Positions 51,176-60,203 of a stretch of DNA of 64,000 nt are shown piece by piece (within the stretch, counting starts at the first letter, position 1; the number at the start of each line of letters is the position of its first letter). The notes under the pieces are model-generated. The model was not told the origin of the DNA, searched no databases, and saw nothing but the letters and a program-made list of their open reading frames with translations. Source of the DNA: VRUE01 sp963699225 (GTDB lineage Bacteria; Actinomycetota; Thermoleophilia; Solirubrobacterales; 70-9); NCBI GenBank assembly GCA_963699225.1, contig OY969423.1, positions 2,046,001 through 2,110,000 on the forward strand. The letters are read 5' to 3'. Position numbers and translations under genes: made by a program.

Positions 51176-52075
51176 CTACGGAACGACTTCGAATTCCGCG
51201 GTCAGGGAGGAGCGCTCTGGCCGTTCTTGGCGCGCGGTCGTCTTGTAGGCATCAGCTGACGTGCGGAACCGGTACCTCCCGGGTGGGGTGTCGATCGGGA
51301 CTGTGAATTCCCAGCAGGAGGCGGCTTCTCCAGGAAATGAATCGAGGCCTATTGCGAGGAAGAATTTGGGCCCGAGCGAGGTCGGCACCCAGGCGGCGCC
51401 ATCGAACTGCTCGATGCTGTACCCAAGGCCGTAGGAGAGCCTGTCGGTTCCCTCGTTCTCGAGCCGTGGCACCACCGTTTCTCCTGGGCGGTAAGCGCTC
51501 TGCAAGAGAGTGAGCCGCTCTTCTGGGTGCGATTCCAGGACCCGCAGGTACCTGCCGAAGCGGCCGAGCCGCTTGCCCGAGTCGTTGCGAAACACGACTT
51601 CGAGCCGATACAGGGCGGGCTCCTCTGAGAGCTCGAAGGAGAGCGTGTGGCTGCTGCGGAAGCGAAGACCTCGCACCTGTTTGAAGCCGGCGCTTTCCCG
51701 AACGCGGCCGGTCGAATCGACGCGGTCGAGCTTTGCCGTCACCAGCCAGCCGAGGTACTTGCCGGTCGGCTGGGGATTGGTAGGCGTGTAATCGAGGAAG
51801 TAGCCCACTTCCTGACTGCCCACTTGCGGATCATCGACTATTAGCGGCCCCTGCCCGTTCGTGCCGAAGAAGAGATTGCCCGGACCGAAGGGAAGCCTCT
51901 GCCGCGTCGGTTCGGTCCTCAGCGATGGCAGGCCTTCGAGCGGCTTCAGGTAGTTGTGTACCACGCTCGTTTCGCAGAATGAGCTGGCGCTGGCGCCTGA
52001 GGGGGCAGCTGCGACGAGGATGGCGGTCGCCGCCCACAGCGTTCCACACCACATTCTCGGCACACGACCTCTCAC
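51176..52075 (-). CDS. Secreted protein with a C-terminal Ig-like domain
   Basis: 299 aa from a GTG; signal peptide (MWCGTLWAATAILVAAAPSGASA). The middle has several beta strands with basic residues; the C-terminal ~105 residues (YRPGETVVPRLENEGTDRLS, then YGLGYSIEQFDG and a W-x-P turn) resemble bacterial Ig-like domains. TACCAT lies 10 nt before the start. Function unknown. Confidence 0.7.
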   Translation of the reverse strand: MRGRVPRMWCGTLWAATAILVAAAPSGASASSFCETSVVHNYLKPLEGLPSLRTEPTRQRLPFGPGNLFFGTNGQGPLIVDDPQVGSQEVGYFLDYTPTNPQPTGKYLGWLVTAKLDRVDSTGRVRESAGFKQVRGLRFRSSHTLSFELSEEPALYRLEVVFRNDSGKRLGRFGRYLRVLESHPEERLTLLQSAYRPGETVVPRLENEGTDRLSYGLGYSIEQFDGAAWVPTSLGPKFFLAIGLDSFPGEAASCWEFTVPIDTPPGRYRFRTSADAYKTTARQERPERSSLTAEFEVVP

Positions 52076-52098
52076 GAGCTCTTGAATGGTACGTGTGA

Positions 52099-52890
52099 TT
52101 ACTGAACGCGAGCGGCCTCGGCGACCGTGATCATCGGCTCTGCCTTGGCGCTAGCGAGGCCCCTGACCACGATCGTGTCGAGGGCCTCGTAGGCCGCCAG
52201 CTTCTGCTGGGCGTCTGGGGCGTCGCCGGCGGCAACGCCCACGGTGCCCTCGGGCTCCGCGAGGCGGTCGAAGTGGTTGCGGTAGCCGGCGTGGAGGTCG
52301 CGGTAAAAGGACTCCTCCTTGGCTAGGCGCTCGGCGGCGTCGGGGCCAACGGCGGTGCGGACGTAGCCGAAGACGGGCGGGGCGGGGCGGCCGGCCTCTT
52401 GGGCGCCGGCCTCGACCTTGGCGCGGGCGCCGGTGGCGAACTCGGGGGTCATCCAGTTGAAGAAGACGCCGTCGAACTCAGCGCCGGCGAGGGCGCACAT
52501 CTTCGGGCCCATTGCGGCGAGGACGAGGCGGACCCCGGGCAGCTTCTCGCGCAACTCCGGCAGCGACTCGCGCATCCGCGTCAGCGGCTTCTCCGAGAAG
52601 CCGGCACCGACGCCAAGCCAGAGGCGTGCGGGATCAAGGCCGAGCCGCTCGATGTCGGCCGCGATCGTCTCCGGTGGCGTGCGGTCGAGCGCGATCACGG
52701 CGACGCCGAGGTCGAGCGTGGGCGCCGCCGCACCGAACTCGGCAAGCGTGTCCAGCCCCTTGGCGCCGGGATGGTCGTTCGACCACATCGAGCCATAACC
52801 GAGCTCCGCGCAACGCTCAGCAAGCGGCCGTGCCACTCCGGGATCGAGCCCGGCGGCCACTCCGAAGCCCCTGCTCTTGCCATTGCTCAT
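52099..52890 (-). CDS. Luciferase-like (LLM class) flavin/F420-dependent oxidoreductase
   Basis: 263 aa TIM barrel: ARPLAERCAELGYGSMWSNDH, TLDLGVAVIALDRTPPETIAADIERLGLDPARLWLGVGAGF, VRLVLAAMGPKMCALAG. LLM enzymes in actinobacteria usually use F420H2 or FMN; the substrate is unknown. The start is ATG 52890 because TAGGCT ends 8 nt upstream. No F420 synthesis genes are nearby. Confidence 0.85.
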   Translation of the reverse strand: MSNGKSRGFGVAAGLDPGVARPLAERCAELGYGSMWSNDHPGAKGLDTLAEFGAAAPTLDLGVAVIALDRTPPETIAADIERLGLDPARLWLGVGAGFSEKPLTRMRESLPELREKLPGVRLVLAAMGPKMCALAGAEFDGVFFNWMTPEFATGARAKVEAGAQEAGRPAPPVFGYVRTAVGPDAAERLAKEESFYRDLHAGYRNHFDRLAEPEGTVGVAAGDAPDAQQKLAAYEALDTIVVRGLASAKAEPMITVAEAARVQ

Positions 52891-52988
52891 GGTGGAGAAG
52901 CCTATTGCCTGGGATTCGTACGGAAGCTGTGACAAATTCCCAATCCCAGCTCAACCACAGACAACAAGTTTCAGCCTAGCCTGGCATC

Positions 52989-53270
52989 ATGGAGGCAATG
53001 GCACGGGAATGGACAGACGATCGGCTCGATGTCCTCAGCGAAAGAGTCGACTCCGGCTTCAAGCTCGTCGACAAGCGCTTCGAGCAGATTGATCAGCGTT
53101 TTGAACAGGTTGATAGGCGCTTCGAGAAGGTCGATACCGATATCCGCGAGCTGCGAGGCGAGATGGCAGAGATGCGGCGCACGATGAGCCAGGGATTCAT
53201 CGGACTCGCGGTGGGAATGGCATCGGGCTTCATCGCTCTCGCCACACTCATCGTCATCGCGAGCCTCTAG
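52989..53270 (+). CDS. Coiled-coil membrane-anchored protein
   Basis: 93 aa: a hydrophilic start, a coiled coil of near-identical 7-residue units (VDKRFEQIDQRFEQVDRRFE), then a C-terminal transmembrane helix (FIGLAVGMASGFIALATLIV). Similar short proteins are widespread and not assigned. The leaderless start (TAGCCT, 6 nt, ATG) supports expression. It overlaps rlmD convergently by 4 nt. Confidence 0.75.
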   Translation: MEAMAREWTDDRLDVLSERVDSGFKLVDKRFEQIDQRFEQVDRRFEKVDTDIRELRGEMAEMRRTMSQGFIGLAVGMASGFIALATLIVIASL

Positions 53271-54619
53271 TTCGTTGGATTCTTTTCCAGCAGCGCCACG
53301 CACTCGATGTGCGGGGTCTGGGGGAACATGTCGACCGGCTTGACCCGGCTCAGCTTGTAGCCGGCTTCGACCATCTGGGCGGCGTTGGGAGCCAGGGTGG
53401 TCGGGTTGCAGGAGACGTAGACGATCTTCTTCGCCTCGCACTCGAGCACGCGGCGGACGATCTTCTGCGAGAGGCCGGCGCGGGGTGGGTCGATGACGAC
53501 GACGTCGGGTTTGCCGGCCTTCTCGATCAGCGGGCGCACGCCGGTGCGGGCGCTGCCGGCCATGAAGTGGGCGTTCTCGATCTTGTTGCGCTCGGCGTTG
53601 CGCTCGGCGTCGGCGATCGCCTCGGGGACGATCTCGAGGCCCCAGACCTCGCCCGCCTGTTTTGCCATCGTCAGCCCGATCGTGCCGATGCCGCAGTAGA
53701 GGTCGAAGACGCGCTCGTTGCCGCTGAGGCCGGCGAACTCGGCGGCGATCGCGTAGAGGCGCTCGGCCATCTCGGTGTTGGTCTGGAAGAAGGCGCCGTG
53801 CGACATCTCCAGCTTCAGGTCGAAGAGCTCCTCGCGGAGTCGTTCCTCGCCAAGTGCCCCGGTTGGCCCGTCAGTGCCGCCTGAGTCACCCTCGATCGCG
53901 GTGTGCAGGTCGACCGGAGGTTTCGGGAAGCGCGCAGCCGAGGTGACCAGGCGGGTCTGGATCTGGCCCGTGCGCCAGCCCTCGCGCACGATCAGGTTGC
54001 GCAGCACACCGGTCCGCTCGCGGCCGTCGTATGCCGGAACCGACTCCAGCCGCGCCCACTCGCGGATCGCGTTGCGCGCCGCGTTGCCGCGCTCGGAAGC
54101 AAGCTGGCAGTCGTCGACGTCGACGATTAGGTCCCAGCGGCCACGGGCGTGGAAGCCGAGGATTGGCTCACCGTCGCGCTCACCGAAGGAGTACTCGAGC
54201 TTGTTGCGGTAGCGCCACTGCTCGGCCGCCGGCTCGATCTGCGCCAGCTCGAAGCCCTCGAGCCCGCCGATCCGCCGCAGCGCCTCCTCGACCTGGGCGC
54301 TCTTCTCGGTCAGCTGCCGCGCGTAGTCGAGCCCCTGCCAAGGCGCGCCGGGACAGGGCTCACTCTCGTGAGAGCAGCGGTCGGCGATGCGGTCGGCACC
54401 GGGGCTGAGCAGCTCCACGGTGCGCGCCTCGGCGAAGCGCTTCTTCGCTTTTGTGATCTCGACCCGGACTCGGTCGCCTGGCAATGCGCCAGCAACGAAG
54501 ACAACCAGTCCATCCGCCCGCGCCAGCCCGCGCCCGCCGAAAGCGAGCGAGTCGATCTCTACCTCGAGTTGCTCGCCCCGATGGCGGCGGGCCGGTGCCT
54601 CACCGGTGGCTTGCTCCAC
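53267..54619 (-). CDS. 23S rRNA (uracil-C5)-methyltransferase, RlmD/TrmA family
   Basis: 450 aa. N-terminal TRAM domain (LEVEIDSLAFGGRGLARADG, VRVEITKAKKRFAEA), a central domain, then a SAM-binding core FDLYCGIGTIGLTMAK, catalytic DPPRAGLSQ and YVSCNPTTLAPN with the nucleophile Cys. It methylates U to m5U in rRNA or tRNA; the exact target cannot be told. The GTG start shares a base with the stop of the histone-like gene (TAGTG). Confidence 0.9.
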   Translation of the reverse strand: MEQATGEAPARRHRGEQLEVEIDSLAFGGRGLARADGLVVFVAGALPGDRVRVEITKAKKRFAEARTVELLSPGADRIADRCSHESEPCPGAPWQGLDYARQLTEKSAQVEEALRRIGGLEGFELAQIEPAAEQWRYRNKLEYSFGERDGEPILGFHARGRWDLIVDVDDCQLASERGNAARNAIREWARLESVPAYDGRERTGVLRNLIVREGWRTGQIQTRLVTSAARFPKPPVDLHTAIEGDSGGTDGPTGALGEERLREELFDLKLEMSHGAFFQTNTEMAERLYAIAAEFAGLSGNERVFDLYCGIGTIGLTMAKQAGEVWGLEIVPEAIADAERNAERNKIENAHFMAGSARTGVRPLIEKAGKPDVVVIDPPRAGLSQKIVRRVLECEAKKIVYVSCNPTTLAPNAAQMVEAGYKLSRVKPVDMFPQTPHIECVALLEKNPTN

Positions 54620-55083
54620 TAGGGCAGTTTCTTACGCGCGCGGCGTGCGGCCTGAGTCGCCTGTTTGCGCACCGGCTCGGCCCGACCGCCAACCTCGCGG
54701 CGCGCTTGTTGGACCAGCCGTTCCAGTTCTTTGAGCAGCGAGTCGGTCTGACGGCGACCCTTTTTGACCAGTTCCGAGAGCATTTTCTCGGCGTCGCTGC
54801 GGGTCATGCGGCCGCGTTTGACCGCGTCGTCGACGACCTCCTGCAGGCGGTCGCGGCTGACCGTGACGTTGCGCTCAAGGCTTTCGCGGAACTGCTCGAC
54901 GCTCTTGTCGAGCCCGGCAGTCGCCCCTTTGCTTGCAGCTTTTTTGGCTTTAGCTTTTTTTGCGGCTGGCTTTTTAGCCGCAGCTTTCTTCGCAGCTACT
55001 TTTTTGGCGGCCGGTTTTTTGGCACGCGCGCCGGCTTTGGCTTTTTTCGTCGCTTTGCCGGTGGACTGTTTTTTCGCGGCCAT
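54619..55083 (-). CDS. Histone H1-like Lys/Ala-rich protein
   Basis: 154 aa. Residues 1-55 are repeats of AKK(P/A)A(A/K)KK, like the tails of eukaryotic H1 and mycobacterial HupB. A helical domain follows (LDKSVEQFRESLERNVTVSR, RGRMTRSDAEKMLSELVKKG) and a basic end. It probably binds nucleic acid or polyanions and compacts DNA; phasin-like roles are an alternative. The tail uses AAA and GCT codons and long A-runs, unlike the GC-rich neighbours. GGAGG precedes the ATG. Confidence 0.82.
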   Translation of the reverse strand: MAAKKQSTGKATKKAKAGARAKKPAAKKVAAKKAAAKKPAAKKAKAKKAASKGATAGLDKSVEQFRESLERNVTVSRDRLQEVVDDAVKRGRMTRSDAEKMLSELVKKGRRQTDSLLKELERLVQQARREVGGRAEPVRKQATQAARRARKKLP

Positions 55084-55152
55084 TCCGTTTCGCCTCCTGG
55101 TCGTTTGGCGGGTGTTCTCCGCTTGACTATCGCATTCCTGCCGATCGAGCGA

Positions 55153-55977
55153 CTATGGGCTACCCGTTTTGAAGTGGGCCTGGACCGGGGCGTGATCGGA
55201 GAGGCGAAGCCGCAGGTCGTTCCGGGAGAGCTCTCGTTGCTCGGGCGGCCAAACGCTCGGCGGCTCGACGATCTCGAGATTGCGCGTCAGCAGGTGATCG
55301 ATCGCGCGGGGATGGGTCGCGCCGTCGAGTTCAAAGCGCTCGCGCAGCGCCTCGAAAGCGACGGGGTCCTCTGCCGGTCGAAGGTTGAGGTCGCCGCCGA
55401 AGAGCAGTGGCGCATCTCCCGCCCACTCGATCGCGGCGTCGGCTGCTCGCAGGACATCCGCCGTCGCCAGGTCCGCCCGATCGTTGGTCGCGTGCAGGTT
55501 GGCGACGCAGAGGCCGGCGCCTTCGCCGAGCGCAATACGGGTGAACGCCATCGCCCGCCGCTCCGGCCGCCCGGTGTGGATCGCCAGCTCCCGCCGCTCC
55601 GCGATCCCGCCGCTGCGAGTCAGGGTCAGGTTCGAGCCGCCCTCGCCGGAGGCGATCAGGTCGGGATTGCGGCGGGCGATGAAGCTGCGCAGGGGGCTGA
55701 GCGAGTTGCGCGAGGTGAGGACCTGGTGCGCTTCAGCGCCACACGCCTCGGCCAAAGGTGCGGCAAAGCGGGGCGGGCACTCCTGCAGGAGGGCGACGTC
55801 CCACTCGGCGGCGCCGAGCAGCTCGGCGAACTCGGCGAGCAGCTCGCGGTTGACCTGGACGTGCGTCTCGTTTCGCTCCTCGATCCCCAGCAGTCGTGAG
55901 CGCCAGGTGAAGAGGGCCGGATCGGGTGGGAAATCACGTCCGTGGAAGAGGTTCCAGCTGACGGCGGTGAATTCCAC
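55153..55977 (-). CDS. Endonuclease/exonuclease/phosphatase-family protein
   Basis: 274 aa cytosolic EEP fold: VSWNLFHGRDFP, WDVALLQECPPRF (Glu), CVANLHATND, LLFGGDLNLRPAED and LSDHAPVQAHF (Asp-His). It lacks a signal peptide. The GTG start is preceded by CAGACT 6 nt upstream, a weak match to the leaderless pattern, within the arm of a foldback element. Substrate unknown. Confidence 0.85.
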   Translation of the reverse strand: MEFTAVSWNLFHGRDFPPDPALFTWRSRLLGIEERNETHVQVNRELLAEFAELLGAAEWDVALLQECPPRFAAPLAEACGAEAHQVLTSRNSLSPLRSFIARRNPDLIASGEGGSNLTLTRSGGIAERRELAIHTGRPERRAMAFTRIALGEGAGLCVANLHATNDRADLATADVLRAADAAIEWAGDAPLLFGGDLNLRPAEDPVAFEALRERFELDGATHPRAIDHLLTRNLEIVEPPSVWPPEQRELSRNDLRLRLSDHAPVQAHFKTGSP

Positions 55978-55981
55978 CGCC

Positions 55982-56143
55982 AGAGTCTGTCCGAAAACTC
56001 GCGTGTGCGACTGGCGAGCGCCGGACCAAGCGGGGCAAGGACGCAGGGAGGCCGAATAGCAACGCTATTTGGCCGACTGAGGACGCTGCACCGCGCCGTG
56101 TCCGCCGCCGCCAGACGTGCGCGGGGGTTGTCGGACAGACTCT
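55982..56143 (+). repeat. Foldback element copy C, upstream of argF
   Basis: 13-bp arms (AGAGTCTGTCCGA at 55982-55994; complement at 56131-56143) continue inward as an imperfect stem. The core holds AAGGACGCAGGGAG, a hairpin GGCCGAATAGC-AAC-GCTATTTGGCC, then CGACTGAGGACGC. The two boxes match the thiE and purN copies, while the hairpin sequence between them is different yet still self-complementary. The orientation toward argF is as in the other copies. Confidence 0.82.
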
Positions 56144-56155
56144 AGTATCCGCTGC

Positions 56156-57040
56156 TTGAAGCGCGACTTCCTCACCGGCGAAGAGCTGGGCGCCTTCGAG
56201 CTCGGCAAGCTGCTCGACCGCGCCGCGGCATTGAAAGCGGGACGCGGCGAGCGCCTCGGCGCCGACTCGCTGGCCGGGCGCAGCATCGCGCTCGTCTTCG
56301 AGAAGCCCTCGACCCGCACGCGGATCTCCTTCGAGGTTGGCGTCGCCGAGCTCGGCGCCAATCCGATCGTGCTGCGCGGCGACGAAATGCAGCTCTCGCG
56401 CGGTGAGTCGCCTGCCGACACCGCCCGGGTGCTCTCTCGCTACGTCGACGCGATCGTGATCCGCTCCGGCTCGCACGAGAGGGTCGCGGAGCTGGCTGCC
56501 GCCGCCGAGGTCCCGGTGGTCAACGCGCTGACCCCGCTCCACCATCCTTGCCAGGCGCTCGCCGACTTGCTCACCATGCGCGAGCGCCGCGGCGACCTCG
56601 CCGGCCAGCGCCTCGCCTACGTTGGCGACGGCAACAACGTCGCCCGCTCGCTGACGATCGCCGGCGAGCTGGCTGGGGTCGAGGTCGTAGTCGCGGCGCC
56701 GCCCGGCTACCAGCTCGAGGAAGGGCACGAAGCGAAACTGACCGCCGACCCGCGCGACGCCGCGGCTGGCGCCGACGCGATCTACACCGACGTTTGGGTC
56801 AGCATGGGCGACGAGGAGGAGTCGGCTCGCCGCCGCGCCGACTTGGCGCCGTTCCGGGTCGACGCCGACCTCCTCTCCGCCGCCAAGGACGACGCGATCG
56901 TTCTCCATTGCCTACCGGCACACCCCGGTGAGGAGATCACCGGGGAGGTGCTCTACGGCGATCGCTCCGCCGTCTGGGACCAGGCCGAGAACCGCCTGCA
57001 CACCCAGAAGGCCCTGCTCGAGATGCTGATCGCCGGCTGA
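56156..57040 (+). CDS. argF: Ornithine carbamoyltransferase ArgF
   Basis: 294 aa; makes citrulline from ornithine and carbamoyl phosphate. Carbamoyl-phosphate site FEKPSTRTRISFE, HPCQALADLLTM, ornithine loop VWVSMGDEEE and HCLPAHPGEEI. The TTG start at 56156 is chosen because TAGTAT ends 7 nt upstream and it gives the family's KRDFLTGEEL start; a GTG at 56117 is the alternative. No other arginine gene is in view. It heads argF-lgt-prmC-lysS. Confidence 0.94.
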   Translation: MKRDFLTGEELGAFELGKLLDRAAALKAGRGERLGADSLAGRSIALVFEKPSTRTRISFEVGVAELGANPIVLRGDEMQLSRGESPADTARVLSRYVDAIVIRSGSHERVAELAAAAEVPVVNALTPLHHPCQALADLLTMRERRGDLAGQRLAYVGDGNNVARSLTIAGELAGVEVVVAAPPGYQLEEGHEAKLTADPRDAAAGADAIYTDVWVSMGDEEESARRRADLAPFRVDADLLSAAKDDAIVLHCLPAHPGEEITGEVLYGDRSAVWDQAENRLHTQKALLEMLIAG

Positions 57041-57043
57041 GCG

Positions 57044-57835
57044 ATGTATCCCGAGCTGCATATTGGGCCGCTCACCCTGCAGACCTTCGGGCTGATGTTC
57101 GCGCTTGCCTTCCTCGCCGCCGGGGCGCTGATCGGCAAGCGGCTGAAGGAGATCGGCAGGCCGGTCGACTGGGCTTATGAGATGGGTTTCGCGGCCTTGA
57201 TCGGCGGCATCGTCGGCTCGCGGATCTATTTCATCGTCCAGAACTACAGCAGCGTCAAGAACGACCTGATCGGCAACCTCTTCTCCGGCTCGGGACTGGT
57301 CTGGTACGGCGGCGCGATCGGCGGCGCCCTCGCCGTCCTGGCCTGGGCCTGGTACCGCGACTTCCTCGGCTTCACCTTGCTCGACCTCGCCGCGCCCGCC
57401 CTGGCGCTCGGCTACGCGATCGGTCGCTGCGGCTGCCAGCTCTCCGGCGACGGCGATTACGGCAAGCCCTGGAACGGGCCCTGGGCGATGTCCTACCCCA
57501 ACGGCACCGTACCCACCGATCGCACCGTCCACCCGACGCCGATCTACGAGACGTTGGCGATGGGACTCGGCGCCTGGGTCCTCTGGCAGCTGCGCGACCG
57601 CTTCCGCGCCGGCGTCCTCTTCGCGATCTACCTGATCTACGCCGGGGTCGAGCGCTTCCTGGTCGAGTTCCTGCGGCGCAACAGCGACGTCGCCCTTGGC
57701 CTGACCACCGCCCAGCTCGAGAGCCTGGGAATGATGGTGATCGGGACGATTTGGATCCTCGCCGTGCGGCGCCGACACGGTAGCCTTTCGATCGTGGCTT
57801 CCAGCGAACCGATCAGACCTGTAGCGGGCCTGTAG
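57044..57835 (+). CDS. lgt: Prolipoprotein diacylglyceryl transferase Lgt
   Basis: 263 aa, about seven transmembrane helices. Signatures are the GRCGCQLSGDGDYG turn (Lgt signature, GRxGNFxNGE in E. coli), HPTPIYE, and the ERFLVEFLRR helix. It attaches diacylglycerol from phosphatidylglycerol to lipobox cysteines at the membrane. It lies 3 nt after argF. Confidence 0.92.
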   Translation: MYPELHIGPLTLQTFGLMFALAFLAAGALIGKRLKEIGRPVDWAYEMGFAALIGGIVGSRIYFIVQNYSSVKNDLIGNLFSGSGLVWYGGAIGGALAVLAWAWYRDFLGFTLLDLAAPALALGYAIGRCGCQLSGDGDYGKPWNGPWAMSYPNGTVPTDRTVHPTPIYETLAMGLGAWVLWQLRDRFRAGVLFAIYLIYAGVERFLVEFLRRNSDVALGLTTAQLESLGMMVIGTIWILAVRRRHGSLSIVASSEPIRPVAGL

Positions 57836-57837
57836 CC

Positions 57838-58689
57838 GTGGGAGCTCAGATGGAGGGAGCGCCCGCCGCGGCGAGCGCCGCCGAGATCCTGGCGCAGGCA
57901 ACCGAGGCGATCGCGGCCGCCGGCTGTGAGACGCCTGAGGCCGACGCGAAGCTTTTAGTCGCCAAAGCGCTCTCGATGCGGGTCGAGGAGCTGGAGCGCG
58001 ACGGCACCACGGTCGTCACCCCCGAGGCCCAGGCGGAGATCGAGCGCTACGTCGCTCGCCGCCGCGAGCGCGAGCCGCTCGAGTACATCCTCGGCAGCTG
58101 CCGCTTCCGCGAGATCGAGATCACGGTCGACGAGCGAGTGCTGATTCCGCGCCGCGAGACCGAGCTGCTTGTCGCGATCGGCGCCGAGCTGCCCAAGGGC
58201 TCCCGCGTCCACGAGGTTGGAACCGGCTCGGGGGCGATTGCCCTGGCACTGCTCAGCGAGCGGCCCGACCTGCGCGTCACTGCCTCCGATCTTTCGCCCG
58301 AGGCAGCCGAGAAGGCGCGCGAGAACGCGCAGCGGCTCGGCATCGCGCTCGAGGTGACGGTGGCCCAAGGGATCCCCGATCACGTCGAGGAAGTCGACCT
58401 GCTGATCGCCAACCTTCCCTACATCACCAACACCTCGATCGACCAGCGCTCGCCGGAGATCCGCCGCGAGCCGCGCGTCGCCGTGCAGGGTGACCCCGAC
58501 GCCGGTGACGCCGGCGATGACGGCCTCGACATCATTCGCGGCCTGATCGAGGAAACGCCGAGCGGCTGGCGGATGGCGCTCGAGCACGACACCCATCACG
58601 GCCCGGCGATGCGCGAGCTGCTGCGCGAGGCCCAGACGCGCACCGACTACCGGGGCGACGAGCGGGTCACGGTCGGCCTGGCCCCATGA
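57838..58689 (+). CDS. prmC: Release factor glutamine methyltransferase PrmC
   Basis: 283 aa. N-terminal helical domain, then RETELLV, VHEVGTGSGAIALALLSERP (SAM) and the active-site motif ANLPYITN. The usual motif is NPPY; here the second residue is Leu (NLPY), as in rRNA adenine methylases. It modifies the GGQ glutamine of release factors. GTG 57838 or ATG 57850 could be the start. It overlaps lysS by 4 nt. Confidence 0.88.
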   Translation: MGAQMEGAPAAASAAEILAQATEAIAAAGCETPEADAKLLVAKALSMRVEELERDGTTVVTPEAQAEIERYVARRREREPLEYILGSCRFREIEITVDERVLIPRRETELLVAIGAELPKGSRVHEVGTGSGAIALALLSERPDLRVTASDLSPEAAEKARENAQRLGIALEVTVAQGIPDHVEEVDLLIANLPYITNTSIDQRSPEIRREPRVAVQGDPDAGDAGDDGLDIIRGLIEETPSGWRMALEHDTHHGPAMRELLREAQTRTDYRGDERVTVGLAP

Positions 58690-60203
58690 ACGACGGAGCA
58701 CCCGCGAAGGCCGAGCCTTCGCAGGGCTCAACCGAGAGCGTCCGCCGCGAGAAGCTCGAGCGACTACGGGCGGAAGGGATCGACCCCTATCCACACGAGG
58801 GCTTCCCGGATCGCGACAAGATCTCGGCGATCCACGCGGCGCACGATCCAGAGCAGCTCGAGGAGGGCGCGCAGGCCGGCTTCTCCTACCGGATCGCCGG
58901 CCGCGTGGTGGGCCGCCGCGGCCACGGCAAGACGATCTTCCTCGACATCCGCGACCTGACTGGCTCGATCCAGGCCTACGCTCGCGTCGATGCCATCGGC
59001 GAGGAGGCCTTCGCCAGGATCGACGCGCTCGACATCGGCGACGCGGTCGGCATCGAGGGCGACCTCTACGTGACCAAGCGCGGCCAGCTGGCGCTGGCGG
59101 TGCGCGAGTGCACGATGCTGGGCAAGGCGCTGCGCGACCCCCCCGACCTCTTCCACGGCATCTCCGACCCCGAGGTCCGCTACCGCCAGCGCGAGCTGGA
59201 CCTGATGGCCAACGAGGACTCGCGGAAGATCTTCGCGATGCGGGCAAAGGTGGTGGCGGCGATCCGCAACTACCTCAACGAGCACGACTTCGTCGAGGTC
59301 GAAACGCCGATCCTGCAGACCCTCGCGGGCGGCGCCGCGGCGCGCCCGTTCACGACCCACCACCACGCGCTCAACCGCGAACTGTTCCTGCGCACCGCGA
59401 CCGAGCTCTATCTGAAGCGGGCAATCGTTGGCGGCTTCGAGAACGTCTATGAGCTGAGCAGGTTCTTCCGCAATGAGGGCATCTCGCCCAAGCACAACCC
59501 CGAGTTCACGATGCTGGAGTGGTTTCTCAGCTGCGCTGGCTACGAGGGCGTGATGAGCTTCGCCGAGCAGATGATCTCGGCCGTGGTCGAGCAGGTTCTG
59601 GGGACGACGGTGGTCGAGCGCGGCGATCGCACAATCGACTTCAAGGCACCGTGGAAGCGGATCACCCTGCAGGACGCGATCCGCGAGGAGACCGGCGTCG
59701 ACATCCTCAGCGCCAGCCGCGAGGAGCTGATCGAGCTCTTAGGGGAGGAGGTTGAGCCGGACACGGATTGGGCCTGGATCGTCGATGGAATTCAAGGCAA
59801 GCTGATCGAGCCGAAACTGGTCCAGCCCACTTTCCTGGTCGACCTGCCGCGCGAACTCTGGCCGACCGTGAAGCCTGTGCCCGGGCACCCGGACCTGCTT
59901 GGCGAGGCGTTCGACGGGGTCGTCGACGGGATGGAGATCATCGGCGGCGGCACCGACACCAACGATGCGGACATGCAGCGCGAGAACTTCGTGCGCCAGC
60001 GCCAGCGCCGCCACCCCGAGAGCGAAGAGGCGCCCTACCCCAGCGACGACGAGTTCGTGCGGGCACTCGAATACGGCTCGCTGCCGGCGGGCGGCTCGGG
60101 CCTCGGCATCGATCGCCTGACGATGATCCTCGCCGGCGACGACGCCGAGAACCTTCGCGACGTCATCCTCTTCCCCTCGATGCGCCCGTCCCAGGAGAGC
60201 TAG
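58686..60203 (+). CDS. lysS: Lysyl-tRNA synthetase, class II
   Basis: 505 aa. OB-fold anticodon domain (YRIAGRVVGRRGHGKTIFLD), motif 2 FRNEGISPKHNPEFTMLE and motif 3 GSGLGIDRLTMIL. The N-terminal 20 residues contain a small palindrome (GCGAAGGC-CGA-GCCTTCGC). It charges tRNA-Lys, one of which is in this window. It converges with the SDR gene, overlapping by 4 nt. Confidence 0.96.
   Translation: MNDGAPAKAEPSQGSTESVRREKLERLRAEGIDPYPHEGFPDRDKISAIHAAHDPEQLEEGAQAGFSYRIAGRVVGRRGHGKTIFLDIRDLTGSIQAYARVDAIGEEAFARIDALDIGDAVGIEGDLYVTKRGQLALAVRECTMLGKALRDPPDLFHGISDPEVRYRQRELDLMANEDSRKIFAMRAKVVAAIRNYLNEHDFVEVETPILQTLAGGAAARPFTTHHHALNRELFLRTATELYLKRAIVGGFENVYELSRFFRNEGISPKHNPEFTMLEWFLSCAGYEGVMSFAEQMISAVVEQVLGTTVVERGDRTIDFKAPWKRITLQDAIREETGVDILSASREELIELLGEEVEPDTDWAWIVDGIQGKLIEPKLVQPTFLVDLPRELWPTVKPVPGHPDLLGEAFDGVVDGMEIIGGGTDTNDADMQRENFVRQRQRRHPESEEAPYPSDDEFVRALEYGSLPAGGSGLGIDRLTMILAGDDAENLRDVILFPSMRPSQES

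Noticed and set aside
58704..58722. 8-bp palindrome in the lysS N-terminal codons
   Set aside because: Short enough to arise by chance in GC-rich coding sequence; no second copy noted.
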